64,000 nucleotides of DNA. Origin: Bathymodiolus brooksi (taxonomy: Eukaryota > Mollusca > Bivalvia > Mytilida > Modiolidae). Position numbers and translations under genes: made by a program. The first letter of the stretch is position 1. Each line of letters begins with the position of its first letter. This document shows, in pieces, positions 15,061-30,121 of this stretch. The notes beneath the pieces are model-generated. The model worked only from the letters and a program-made list of their open reading frames with translations, did not search any database and had not been told where the DNA came from. The stretch lies in contig OY804575.1 in assembly GCA_963680875.1 (NCBI GenBank), positions 30,718,494-30,782,493 of the forward strand. Reading direction: 5' to 3'.

Positions 15061-18000
15061 CATGCATGGTGGATTACGTATCCTACCACAACAATACCAA
15101 CCACTCTATAAAGAACATGCATGGTGGATTACTTAACCTACCACAACAATACCAACTACTCTATAAACAACATGCATGGTGGATTACTTAACCTACCACA
15201 ACAATACCAGCCACTCCATAAACAACATGCATGGTGGATTACTTAACCTACCACAACAATACCAACCACTCTATGAACACCATGCATGGTGGATTTCTTA
15301 ACCTACCACAACAATACCAACCACTCTATAAACAACATGCATGGTGGATTACTTAACCTACCACAAACATACCAAGCAGTCTATGAACATCATGCATGGT
15401 GGATTTCTTAACCTACCACAACAATACCAACCACTCTATAAACAACATGCATGGTGGAATTCCTAACCTACCACAACAATACCAGCCACTCTATAAACAA
15501 CATGCACGGTGGATTACTTAACCTACCACAACAATACCAACCACTCTATAAACAACGTGCAGGATGGATTACTTAACCTACCACAACAATACCAGCCACT
15601 CTATAAAAAACATGCATGGTGGATTATTTTACCTTCCACAACAATACCAACCACTCTATAAACAACATGCATGGTGGATTACTTAACCTACCACAAAAAT
15701 GCCAGACACTCTATAAACAACATGCATGGTGGAGTACTTAACCTACCACAACAATACCAGCCACTCTATAAAAAACATGCATGGTGGATTATTTAACCTA
15801 CGACAACAATACCAACCACTCTATAAACAACATGCATGGTGGATTACTTAACCTACCACAACAATACCAGCCACTCTATAAACAACATGCATGGTGGATT
15901 ACTTAACCTACCATAGCAATACCAACAACTCTATAAACAACATGCATGGTGGATTACTTAACTTACCACAACAATACCAACCACACTATAAACAACATGC
16001 ATGGTGGATTACTTAACCTACCACAACAATACCAACAACTCTATAAACAACATGCATGGTGGATTACTTAACCTACCACAGCAATACCAACCACTCTATA
16101 AACAACATGCATGGTGGAGTATTTAACGTACCACAACAATACCAGCCACTCTATAAACAACATGCATGGTGGAGTACTTAGCCTACCACAAAAATACCAG
16201 CCACTCTATAAACAACATGCATGGTGGATTACTTAACCTACCACAACAATACCAACCATTCTATAAACAACATGCATGGTGGAGTACTTAACCTACCACA
16301 ACAATACCAACCATTCTATAAACAACATGCATGGTGGATTACTTAACCTACCACAACAATACCAGCCACTCTATAAACAACATGCATGGTGGAGTACTTA
16401 ACCTACCACAACAATACCAACCACTCTATAAACAACATCCATGGTGGAGTACTTAACCTACCACAACAATACCAACCACTCTATAAACAACATGCATGGT
16501 GGATTACTTAACCTCCACAACAATACCAGCCACTCTATAAAAAACATGTATGGTGGATTACTTAGCCTACCACAACAATACCAGCCACTCTATAAACAAC
16601 ATGCATGGTGGATTACTTAGCCTACCACAACAATACCAATCACTCTATAAACAACATGCATGGTGGAGTACTTAACCTACTACACAATACCAACCATTCT
16701 ATCAACAACATGCATTGTGGATTACTTAACCTACCACAAAAATACCAACCACTCTATCAACAACATGCATGGTGGATTACTTAACCTACCACAACAATAC
16801 CAGCCACTCTATAAACAACATGCATGGTGGATTACTACTTAACCTACCACAACAATAACAGCCACTCTATAAAAAACATGCATGGTGGATTACTTAGCCT
16901 ACGACAACAATACCAACCACTCGATAAACAACATGCATTGTGGATTACTTAATCTACCACAACAATACCAGACACTCTATAAACAACATGCATGGTGGAG
17001 TACTTAACCTACCACAACAATACCAACCACTCTATAAACAACATGCATGGTGGAGTACTTAACCTACCACAACAATATCAGCCACTCTATAAACAACATG
17101 CATGGTGGATTACTTAACCTACCACAACAATACAAACCATTCTATCAACAACATGCACGGTGGATTACTTAACCTACCACAACAATACCAACCACTCTAT
17201 CAATAACATGCATGGTGGATTACTTAACCTACCACAACAATACCAGCCTCTCTATAAACAACATGCATGGTGGATTACTACTTAACCTACCACAACAATA
17301 CCAGCCACTCTATAAAAAACATGCATGGTGGATTATTTTACCTACCACAACAATACCAACCACTCTATAAACAACATGCATGGTGGATTACTTAACCTAC
17401 CACAAAAATGCCAGACACTCTATAAACAACATGCACGGTGGAGTACTTAACCTACCACAACAATACCAGCCACTCTATAAAAAACATGCATGGTGGATTA
17501 TTTAACCTACTACAACAATACCAACCACTCTATAAACAACATGCATGGTGGATTACTTAGCCTACCACAACAATACCAGCCACTCTATAAACAACATGCA
17601 TGGTGGATTACTTAACCTACCACAACAATACCAGCCCCTCTATTAACAACATGCATGGTGGATTACTTAACCTACCACAGCAATACCAACAACTCTATAA
17701 ACAACATGCATGGTGGATTACTTAACCTACCACAACAATACCAACCACTCTATAAACAACATGCATGGTGGATTACTTAACCTACCACAACAATACCAAC
17801 CACTCTATAAACAACATGCATGGTGGATTACTTAACCTACCACAGCAATACCAACCACTCTATAAACAACATGCATGGTGGATTACTTAACCTACTACAA
17901 CAATACCAGCCACTCTATAAACAACATGCATGGTGGAGTACTTAACCTACCACAACAATACCAACCATTCTATAAACAACATGCATGGTGGATTACTTAA

Positions 18001-21000
18001 CCTACCACAACAATACCAACCACTCTATAAACAACATGCATGGTGGAGTACTTAACCTACCACAACAATACCAGCCACTCTATAAACAACATGCATGGTG
18101 GAGTACTTAACCTACCACAACAATACCAACCACTCAATCAACAACATGCACGGTGGATTACTTAACCTACCACAACAATACCAACCACTCTATAAAAACA
18201 TGCATGGTGGAGTACTTAACCTACCAAAACAATACCAGCAACTCTATAAACAACATGCATGGTGGAGTACTTAACCTACCACAACAATACCAACCACTCT
18301 ATAAAAAACATGCATGGTGGAGTACTTAACCTACCACAACAATACCAACCACTCTATAGACAACATGCATGGTGGAGTACTTAACCTACCACAACAATAC
18401 CAACCACTCTATAAACAACAGGCATAGTGGAGTACTTAACCAACCACAACAATACCAACCACTCTATAAACAACATGCATGGTGGATTACTTAACCTACC
18501 ACAACAATACCAGCCACTCTATAAAAAACATGTATGGTGGATTACTTAGCCTACCACAACAATACCAGCCACTCTATAAACAAGATGCATGGTGGATTAC
18601 TTAGCCTACCACAACAATACCAACCACTCTATAAACAACATGCATGGTGGATTGCTTAACCTACCACAACAATACCAACCATTCTATCAACAACGTCCAC
18701 GGTGGATTACTTAACCTACCACAACAATACCAACCACTCTATAAACAACATGCATGGTGGATTACTTAACCTACCACAACAATACCAACCACTATATAAA
18801 CAACATGCATGGTGGATTACTTAACCTACAACAATACCAACCATTCTATCAACAACGTCCACGGTGGATTACTTAACCTACCACAACAATACCAACCACT
18901 CTATAAACAACATGCATGGTGGAGTACTTAACCTACCACAACAATACCAACCATTCTATCAACAACGTGCACGGCGGATTACTTAACCTACCACAACAAT
19001 ACCAACCACTCTATCAACAACATGCATGGTGGATTACTTAACCTACCACAACAATACCAGCCACTCTATAAACAACATGCATGGTGGATTACTACTTAAC
19101 CTACCACAACAATACCAGCCACTCTATAAACAACATGCATGGTGGAGTACTTAACCTACCACAACAATACCAACCACTCTATAAACAACATGCATGGTGG
19201 ATTACTTAACCTACCACAACAATACCAACCACTCTATAAACAACATGCATGGTGGAGTACTTAACCTACCACAACAATACCAACCACTCTATAAACAACA
19301 TGCATGGTGGAGTACTTAACCTACCACAACAATACCAGCCACTCTATAAAAAACATGCATGGTGGATTACTTAACCTACCACAACAATACCAGCCCCTCT
19401 ATAAACAACATGCATGGTGGAGTACTTAACCTACTACAACAATACCAGCCACGCTATAAACAACATGCATGGTGGAGTACTTAACCTACCACAACAATAC
19501 CAACCATTCTATAAACAACATGCATGGTGGATTACTTAACCTACAACAACAATACCAGCCACTCTATAAACAACATGCACGGTGGATTACTTAACCTACC
19601 ACAACAATACCAACCACTCTATAAACAACATGCATGGTGGAGTACTTAACCTACCACAACAATACCAGCCACTCTATAAACAACATGCATGGTGGAGTAC
19701 TTAACCTACCACAACAATACCAACCACTCTATAAAAAACATGCATGGTGGAGTACTTAACCTACCACAACAATACCAACCACTCTATAAACAACATGCAT
19801 GGTGGAGTACTTAACCTACCACAACAATACCAACCACTCTATAAACAACATGCATGGTGGAGTACTTAACCTACCACAACAATACCAGCCACTCTATAAA
19901 AAACATCCATGGTGGAGTACTTAACCTACCACAACAATACCAGCCACTCTATAAACAACATGCATGGTGGATTACTTAACCTACCACAACAATACCAACC
20001 ACTCTATAAACAACATGCATGGTGGAGTACTTAACCAACCACAACAATACCAACCACTCTATAAACAACATGCATGGTGGATTACTTAACCTACCACAAC
20101 AATACCAGCCACTCTATAAAAAACATGTATGGTGGATTACTTAGTCTACCACAACAATACCAGCCACTCTATAAACAACATGCATGGTGGATTACTTAGC
20201 CTACCACAACAATACCAACCACTCTATAAACAACATGCATGGTGGAGTACTTAACCTACCACAACAATACCAACCATTCTATCAACAACGTGCACGGTGG
20301 ATTACTTAACCTACCACAACAATACCAACCACTCTATCAACAACATGCATGGTGGATTACTTAACCTACCACAACAATACCAGCCACTCTATAAACAACA
20401 TGCATGGTGGAGTACTTAACCTACCACAACAATACCAGCCACTCTATAAACAACATGCATGGTGGAGTACTTAACCTACCACAACAATACCAACCACTCA
20501 ATCAACAACATGCACGGTGGATTACTTAACCTACCACAACAATACAAGCCACTCTATAAACAAAATGCATGGTGGATTACTTAACCTACCACAACAATAC
20601 CAACCACTCTATAAACAACATGCATGGTGGAGTACTTAACCTACCACAACAATACCAACCACTCTATAAACAACATGCATGGTGGATTACTTAACCTACC
20701 ACAACAATACCAACCACTCTATAAACAAAATGCATGGTGGATTACTTAACCTACCACAACAATACCAACCACTCTATAAACAACATGCATGGTGGATTAC
20801 TTAACCTACCACAACAATACCAACCACTCTATAAACAACATGCATGGTGGAGTACTTAACCTACCACAACAATACCAACCACTCTATAAACAACATGCAT
20901 GGTGGATTACTTAACCTACCACAACAATACCAGCCACTCTATAAACAACATGCATGGTGGATTACTTAACCTACCACAACAATACCAGCCCCTCTATTAA

Positions 21001-24000
21001 CAACATGCATGGTGGATTACTTAACCTACCACAGCAATACCAACAACTCTATAACCAACATGCATGGTGGATTACTTATCTTACCACAACAATACAAACC
21101 ACACTATAAACAACATGCATGGTGGATTACTTAACCTACCACAGCAATACCAACAACTCTATAACCAACATGCATGGTGGATTACTTATCTTACCACAAC
21201 AATACCAACCACACTATAAACAACATGCATGGTGGATTACTTAACCTACCACAACAATACAAACCACTCTATAAACAACATGCATGGTGGATTACTTAAC
21301 CTACCACAACAATACCAACCACTCTATAAACAACATGCATGGTGGAGTACTTAACTTACCACAACAATACCAACCATTCTATAAACAACATGGATGGTGG
21401 ATTACTTAACCTACAACAACAATACCAGCCACTCTATAAAAAACATGCATGGTGGAGTACTTAACCTACCACAACAATACCAACCACTCTATAAACAACA
21501 TGCATGGTGGAGTACTTAACCTACCACAACAATACCAACCACTCTATAAACAACATGCATGGTGGAGTACTTAACCTACCACAAAAATACAAACCACTCT
21601 ATAAACTACATGCATGGTGGAGTACTTAACCTACCACAACAATACCAACCACTCTATAAACAACATGCATGGTGGAGTACTTAACCTACCACAACAATAC
21701 CAGCCCCTCTATTAACAACATGCATGGTGGATTACTTAACCTACCACAGCAATACGAACTACTCTATAAACAACATGCATGGTGGATTACTTAACCTACC
21801 ACAACAATACCAACCACTATATAAACAACATGCATGGTGGATTACTTAACCTACCACAACAATACCAACCACTCTATAAACAACATGCATGGTGGAGTAC
21901 TTAACCTACCACAACAATACCAGCCATACTATAAACAACATGCATGGTGGATTACTTAACCTACCACAACAATTCCAACCACTCTATAAACAACATGCAT
22001 GGTGGAGTACTTAACCTACCACACCAATACCAACCATTCTATCAACAACGTCCACGGTGGATTACTTAACCTACCACAACAATACCAACCACTCTATAAA
22101 CAACATGCATGGTGGATTACTTAACCTACCACAACAATACCAGCCACTCTATAAACAACATGCATGGTGGATTACTTAACCTACCACAACAATACCAGCC
22201 ACTCTATAAACAACATGCATGGTGGATTACTACTTAACCTACCACAACAATACCAGCCACTCTATAAACAACATGCATGGTGGAGTACTTAACCTACCAC
22301 AACAATACCAACCACTCTATAAACAACATGCATGGTGGATTACTTAACCTACCACAACAATACCAACCACTATATAAACAACATGCATGGTGGAGTACTT
22401 AACCTACCACAACAATACCAACCATTCTATCAACAACATGCACGGTGGATTACTTAACCTACCACAACAATACCAACCACTCTATCAACAACATGCATGG
22501 TGGATTACTTAACCTACCACAACAATACCAGCCACTCTATAAACAACATGCATGGTGGATTACTACTTAACCTACCACAACAATACCAGCCACTCTATAA
22601 ACAACATGCATGGTGGAGTACTTAACCTACCACAACAATACCAACCACTCTATAAACATCATGCATGGTGGATTACTTAACCTACCACAACAATACCAAC
22701 CACTCTATAAACAACATGCATGGTGGAGTACTTAACCTACCACAACAATACCAACCACTCTATAAACAACATGCATGGTGGAGTACTTAACCTACCACAA
22801 CAATATCAGCCACTCTATAAACAACATGCATGGTGGAGTACTTAACCTACCACAACAATACCAACCATTCTATAAACAACATGCATGGTGGATTACTTAA
22901 CCTACAACAACAATACCAGCCACTCTATAAAAAACATGTATGGTGGATTACTTAGCCTACCACAACAATACCAGCCACTCTATAAACAACATGCTTGGTG
23001 GATTACTTAGCCTACCACAACAATACCAGCCACTCTATAAAAAACATGCATGGTGGATTACTTAACCTACCACAACAATACCAGCCCCTCTATAAACAAC
23101 ATGCATGGTGGAGTACTTAACCTACTACTACAATACCAGCCACTCTATAAACAACATGCATGGTGGAGTACTTAACCTACCACAACAATACCAACCATTC
23201 TATAAACAACATGCATGGTGGATTACTTAACCTACCACAACAATACCAACTACTGTATAAACAACATGCATGGTGGATTACTTAACCTACCACAACAATA
23301 CCAGCCACTCTATAAACAACATGCATGGTGGATTTCTTAACCTACCACAACAATACCATCCCCTCTATAAACAACATGCTTGGTGGATTTCTTAACCTAC
23401 CACAACAATACCAGCCACTCTATAAACAACATGCATGGTGGATTTCTTAACCTACCACAACAATACCAGCCACTCTATAAACAACATGCATGGTGGATTA
23501 CTTAACATACCACAACAATACCAACTACCCTATAAACAACATCCATGGTGGATTACTTAACCTACCACAACAATACCAGCCACTCTATAAACAACATGCA
23601 TGGTGGATTACTTAACCTACCACAACAATACCAACTACTCTATAAACAACTTGCATGGTGGATTACTTAACCTACCACAACAATACCAACTACTCTATAA
23701 ACAACATGCATGGTGGAGTACTTAACCTACCACAACAATACCAACTACTCTATAAACAACATGCATGGTGGATTACTTAACCTACCACAACAATGCCAAC
23801 CACTATATAAACAACATGCATGGTGGATTACCAAACCTACCACAACAATACCAACCACTCTATAAACAACATGCATGGTGGATTACTTAACCTACCACAA
23901 CAATACCAACTACTCTATAAACAACATGCATGGTGGATTACTTAACCTACCACAACAATACCAACCACTATATAAACAACATGCATGGTGGATTACCAAA

Positions 24001-27000
24001 CCTACCACAACAATACCAACTACTCTATAAACAACATGCTTGGTGGATTACTTAACCTACCACAACAATACCAGCCACTCTATAAACAACATGCATGGTG
24101 GATTACCAAACCTACCACAACAATACCAGCCACTCTATAAACAACATGCATGGTGGATTTCTTAACCTACCACAACAATACCATCCCCTCTATAAACAAC
24201 ATGCATGGTGGATTTCTTAACCTACCACAACAATACCAGCCACTCTATAAACAACATGCATGGTGGATTTCTTAACCTACCACAACAATACCAGCCACTC
24301 TATAAACAACATGGATGGTGGATTACTACACCTACCACAACAATACCAACCACTCTATAAACAACATCCATGGTGGATTACTTAACCTACAACAACAATA
24401 CAAACCACTCTATACACAACATGCATGGTGGATTACTTAACCTACCACAACAATACGAGCCACTCTATAAACAACATGCATGGTGAATTACGTAACCTAC
24501 CACAACAATACCAACCACTCTATAAACAACATGCATGGTGAGATTACTTAGCCTACCACAACAATACCAACCACTCTATAAACAACATGCATGGTGGATT
24601 ACTTAACCTACCACAACAATACCAGCCACTCCATAAAAAACATGGAATGTGGATTACTTAACCTACCACAACAATACCAACCACTCTATGAACACCGTGC
24701 ATGGTGGATTTCTTAACCTACCACAACAATACCAACCACTCTATAAAAAACATGCATGGTGGATTACTTAACCTACCACAACAATACCAACCACTCTATA
24801 AACAACATGCATGGTGGATTACTTAACCTACCACAACAATACCAACCACTCTATAAACAACATGCATGGTGGATTACTTAACCTACCACAACAATACCAA
24901 GCAGTCTATGAACACCATGCATGGTGGATTTCATAACCTACCACAACAATACCAACCACTCTATAAACAACATGCATGGTGGATTACCAAACCTACCACA
25001 ACAATACCAACCACTCTATAAACAACATGCATGGTGGATTACTTAACCTACCACAACAATACCAAGCAGTCTATGAACACCATGCATGGTGGATTTCTTA
25101 ACCTACCACAACAATACCAACCACTATATAAACAACATGCATGGTGGATTACTTAACCTACCACAACAATACCAGCCACTCTATAAACAACATGCATGGT
25201 GGATTACCAAACCTACCACAACAATACCAACCACTCTATAAACAACATGCATGGTGGATTACTTAACCTACCACAACAATACCAACCACTCTATAAACAA
25301 CATGCATGGTGGATTACTTAACCTACCACAACAATACCAACCACTCTATAAACAACATGCATGGTGGATTACTTAACCTACCACAACAATACCAAGCAGT
25401 CTATGAACACCATGCATGGTGGATTTCTTAACCTACCAAAACAATACCATCCCCTCTATAAACAACATGCATGGTGGATTACTTAACCTACCACAACAAT
25501 ACCAACCACTATATAAACAACATGCATGGTGGATTACCAAACCTACCACAACAATACCAACCACTCTATAAACAACATGCATGGTGGATTACTTAGCCTA
25601 CCACAACAATACCAACCACTCTATAAACAACATGCATGGTGGATTACTTAACCTACCACAACAATACCAACTACTGTATAAAGAACATGCATGGTGGATT
25701 ACTTAACCTACCACAACAATACCAACTACTCTATAAACAACATGCATGGTGGATTACTTAACCTACTACAACAATACCAACCACTCTATAAACAACATGT
25801 ATGGTGGATTACCAAACCTACCACAACAATACCAACTACTCTATAAACAACATGCATGGTGGATTACTTAACCTACCACAACAATACCAACCACTCTATA
25901 AACAACATGCATGGTGGATTACTTAACCTACCACAACAATACCAACTACTGTATAAACAACATGCATGGTGGATTACTTAACCTACCACAACAATACCAG
26001 CCACTCTATAAACAACATGCATGGTGGATTTCTTAACCTACCACAACAATACCATCCCCTCTATAAACAACATGCTTGGTGGATTTCTTAACCTACCACA
26101 ACAATACCAGCCACTCTATAAACAACATGCATGTTGGATTTCTTAACCTACCACAACAATACCAGCCACTCTATAAACAACATGCATGGTGGATTACTTA
26201 ACATACCACAACAATACCAACTACTCTATAAACAACATCCATGGTGGATTACTTAACCTACCACAACAATATCAGCCACTCTATAAACAACATGCATGGT
26301 GGATTACTTAACCTACCACAACAATACCAACTACTCTATAAACAACTTGCATGGTGGATTACTTAACCTACCACAACAATACCAACTACTCTATAAACAA
26401 CATGCATGGTGGAGTACTTAACCTACCACAACAATACCAACTACTCTATAAACAACATGCATGGTGGATTACTTAACCTACCACAACAATACCAACCACT
26501 ATATAAACTACATGCATGGTGGATTACCAAACCTACCACAACAATACCAACCACTCTATAAACAACATGCATGGTGGATTACTTAACCTACCACAACAAT
26601 ACCAACTACTCTATAAACAACATGCATGGTGGATTACTTAACCTACCACAACAATACCAGCCACTCTATAAACAACATGCATGGTGGATTTCTTAACCTA
26701 CCACAACAATACCATCCCCTCTATAAACAACATGCATGGTGGATTTCTTAGCCTACCACAACAATACCAGCCACTCTATAAACAACATGCATGGTGGATT
26801 TCTTAACCTACCACAACAATACCAGCCACTCTATAAACAACATGCATGGTGGATTACTTAACATACCACAACAATACCAACTACTCTATAAACAACATCC
26901 ATGGTGGATTACTTAACCTACCACAACAATACCAGCCACTCTATAAACAACATGCATGGTGGATTACTTAACATACCACAACAATACCAACCACTCTATA

Positions 27001-28110
27001 AACAACATGCATGGTGGATTACTTAACATACCACAACAATACCAACCACTCTATAAACAACATGCATGGTGGATTACTTAACCTACCACAACAATACCAA
27101 CCACTCTATAAACAACTTGCATGGTGGATTACTTAACTGACCACACCAATACTAACTACTCTATAAACAACATGCATGGTGGATTACTTAACCTACCACA
27201 ACAATACCAACCACTCTATAGACAACATGCATGGTGGATTACTTAACCTACCACAACAATACCAACCACTCTATAAACAACATGCATGGTGGATTACTTA
27301 ACCTACCACAACAATACCAACTACTCTATAAACAACATGCATGGTGGATTACTTAACATACCACAACAATACCAGCCCCTCTATTAACAACATGCATGGT
27401 GGATTACTTAACCTACCACAACAATACGAGCCACTCTATAAACAACATGCATGGTGGATTATTTAACCTACCACAACAATACCAACCACTCTATAAACAA
27501 CATGCATGGTGGATTACTTAACCTACCACAAGAATATCAACCACTATATAAACAACATGCATGGTGGATTACTTAACCTACCACAACAATACCAACCACT
27601 CTATAAACAACATGCATGGTGGCTTACTTAGCCTACCACAACAATATCAACCACTCTATAAACAACATGCATGGTGGATTACTTAACCTACCACAACAAT
27701 ACCAACTACTCTATAAACAACATGCATGGTGGATTACTTAACCTACCACAACAATACCAGCCACTCTATAAACAACATGCATGGTGGATTTCTTAACCTA
27801 CCACAACAATACCATCCCCTCTATAAACAACATGCATGGTGGATTTCTTAACCTACCACAACAATACCAGCCACTCTATAAACAACATGCATGGTGGATT
27901 TCTTAACCTACCACAACAATACCAGCCACTCTATAAACAACATGCATGGTGGATTACTTAACCTACCACAACAATACCAACTACTCTATAAACAACATCC
28001 ATGGTGGATTACTTAACCTACTACAACAATACCAACCACTCTATAAACAACATGCATGGTGGATTACTTAACCTACCACAACAATACCAGCCACTCTATG
28101 AACAACATGC

Positions 28111-28770
28111 TTTGATTTGTGTGTAAGTGTAATGTTGGATAGTCTCTCGTGTTCATTTACATCCATATTATTTCTTACTAAATTTACCTTTGGAACGATA
28201 AGAAAAACAACACCTACTTGTATTAATTATTGTTGAGTTTTTAAATGACGTTACATGAAGATAACAGAACATGTAAAGGATTTATTAAAATAGTACCTTT
28301 GGTAATCTTACTCTTACCTTAGGTTTTACTAACTGAGTGATTCACATGAATGGCCCGTATCTACCCCACTCACGACAATGATGCTGTGTAATTATGATAA
28401 ATTCAACAAAATGTCAGTCTTATAGTGACGACGGGTTAAAGATATGCATAGAGAAGTGAAGTATTCCTCACACTCAGTCTAGCTCGGTCATACTACTTCA
28501 TTGGTGGAAGACACTAACGATGGATCAGCATTTATCGTATAAACCAGATTGATTTGAAAAAGAAAACATGGACAGTTATAATGAACAAACCAATGATAAC
28601 ATGATCTTGTGTAAGAATCTGGAAATCGTTGCACTCGAGGTGGGGTATTACGTCACTCGAGGTGGGGTATTACGTCGCGAACCTACTCCAATGGTGTCGG
28701 ACCTGTTGACAAAAATCATTCACGTCCACAATGTTAACTATTTTAGTCTTTGATCAGATTGGTTGGTGAT
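28111..28770. other. Satellite flank, no gene recognised
   Basis: The sequence changes abruptly from satellite to AT-rich single-copy-looking DNA. A 61-codon plus-strand open frame at 28568-28753 has no recognisable motif and spans a perfect 22-bp tandem duplication (CACTCGAGGTGGGGTATTAC..., 28632-28653 and 28654-28675), so I do not call it a gene. Confidence 0.6.
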
Positions 28771-28997
28771 TTATGGTGTTTAACTCCTCTGTCAACAATA
28801 TTTCAGTTATATCGTAGCGGTCATTTTTATTGGTGGAGGAAACCGGAGTACCCTGAGAACACCATCGACCTGGCGCAAGTATCGAGTACACTTTATGCAC
28901 ACTTTCATACTGTATAAGTATTATCAAGTATGCTATTTAATTGTATATTGATCTAAGTACATTTAAGACAACTACCATACGATCACGACCACGACGG
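28771..28997 (-). mobile_element. tRNA-derived SINE copy 1, internally deleted
   Basis: The tail domain (plus-strand phrases TTTCAGTTATATCG and GGTGGAGGAAACCGGAGTAC) and the head end (CGATCACGACCACGACGG) match the other SINE copies here. The middle with the pol III B-box is missing or replaced between about 28875 and 28960. Orientation is set by the tRNA-like head, which reads on the minus strand. Confidence 0.75.
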
Positions 28998-29251
28998 TCT
29001 CTAAAAACATTGAATATATCTTACCTATAAGCTGAATGGCTTTTGATATAAACATCTATTATTATTCATAATTCATTCAAGTAAGCGGATTATTTAGAAA
29101 TGTATATTGCGTCAATTGCTTTGTTCCTATTAATCCATCATTATCAATAGAGATTGAAAAATGTAAATTTCAAAAATTAAGTTTTAAGATCAAAATAATG
29201 TTATTCACAATTTTCTCAAAATAATTGCCTTTTAAAATTAATGAGGCAACA

Positions 29252-29380
29252 AGATAAATTGTTCCACATCTCACATCCATATAGCACAGTAGGTATAACA
29301 ACTTTAGAGTACAAACTTGCCACTGTTAATGGGTGAAGAGTTTGAGAACCCATGCCAACTATAGCAAAATACGCATAATT
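29252..29380 (-). pseudogene. LINE reverse-transcriptase remnant
   Basis: Minus-strand translation gives a segment with HPLTVASLYSKVVIP followed by TVLYGCEMWNNLS. This resembles the region after the catalytic core of non-LTR reverse transcriptases, where LYGCE-W is a familiar block; LYGCEVW occurs in the LINE at 56379-58714. No catalytic motif remains. It lies just outside the left arm of the 29426-32769 element. The open frame around it is longer (29216-29440), but only this part looks like LINE protein. Confidence 0.6.
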
Positions 29381-29425
29381 TGAATTTAGATTTACACACC
29401 GGGTATCCCGATCCGTTGTGTCCAC

Positions 29426-29894
29426 GGAGGGGTCCGTCATCCACGGAGCAATCGGCAGTTAACAGCTGTTGAGGTAGGTATGTTAAGTCTGATTTTATGA
29501 ATATTTGGACGGTGAATCCTGCATCATCAAGTTAGCTGTAGAAATGTACGATGTATAAGCTTCACGTGGGTGCAAGCTAACTTCAAATTGATAGACAATT
29601 AAAGAAAATATCAATCATTGAACTTGAAAATTTACTGAAAAGTACCGAGTTTTAGTTTTCAAGAGTTGATTTTATAAAAATGATAGTCAATTTCCCTATT
29701 TTTTTCCAATCAATTTCAACATCAATGTATCTCACATCATTCATATTAAGGCCAGTACATTACTCTTTCGCATCTCTGTAAACTTGGCGATTTTTAAAGG
29801 ATGGGTAGAAAAAATAGGATCCGTAATACACGGAGCATGATCCTGTTCAGCACGGAGCGTGTTCTTGCAAATGATCAGTAAACCACGGAGCACA
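29426..29894 (+). repeat. Left inverted arm of the 3.3-kb element
   Basis: This arm pairs with 32294-32769 in opposite orientation. It contains CACGGAGC at 29442, 29829, 29851 and 29884, plus a related CACGGAGG at 29423-29430 across the outer edge. Three of the four exact copies cluster at the inner end. Confidence 0.85.
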
Positions 29895-30121
29895 TAGCTG
29901 AAATACAAATGTTTTTTCATGTCACTCGAGTGTGATTGAGTAATATAGAGTTACATATGTAATTTCATAATCCGTCCGCTCATGCATCGGTCAGTATGAA
30001 CGTCCATGCATCGGTCCATGCATCCGTCACACATATTATGATAAATCATAAATATTGGCCCATATTGTCCTATAATAATAGCCATAATACCGGTATCATA
30101 CTTGAACAGTTTTATAAATGA

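Larger units (their letters stand above)
1..28110 (+). repeat. 55-bp satellite DNA array, about 510 monomers
   Basis: A head-to-tail array with period 55 bp fills the first 28.1 kb and is open at the left edge. A typical monomer begins CTTAACCTACCACAACAATA and ends ACATGCATGGTGGATTA. Composition of a typical unit is A22 C16 G5 T12 (about 38% GC), and all five G lie in the ATGCATGGTGG segment. Recurrent variant sites are CCAACC/CCAGCC/CCAACT before ACTC, GGATTAC/GGAGTAC, TTAAC/TTAGC, and in the right third GGATTTC and GGATTACC. A few monomers are 53 bp (CTTAACAACC) or 58 bp (GATTACTACTT). No inversion or inserted element was seen. The array stops sharply after ATGAACAACATGC at 28110. Open frames of 60-88 codons inside it are not genes. 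I do not recognise the family. Confidence 0.98.

Noticed and set aside
1..28110. CRISPR-like or telomeric array
   Set aside because: The repeats are contiguous with no unique spacers, the unit is not a telomere motif, and the DNA is eukaryotic.
28568..28753. 61-codon open frame next to the satellite
   Set aside because: It includes a perfect 22-bp tandem duplication and shows no recognisable protein feature.
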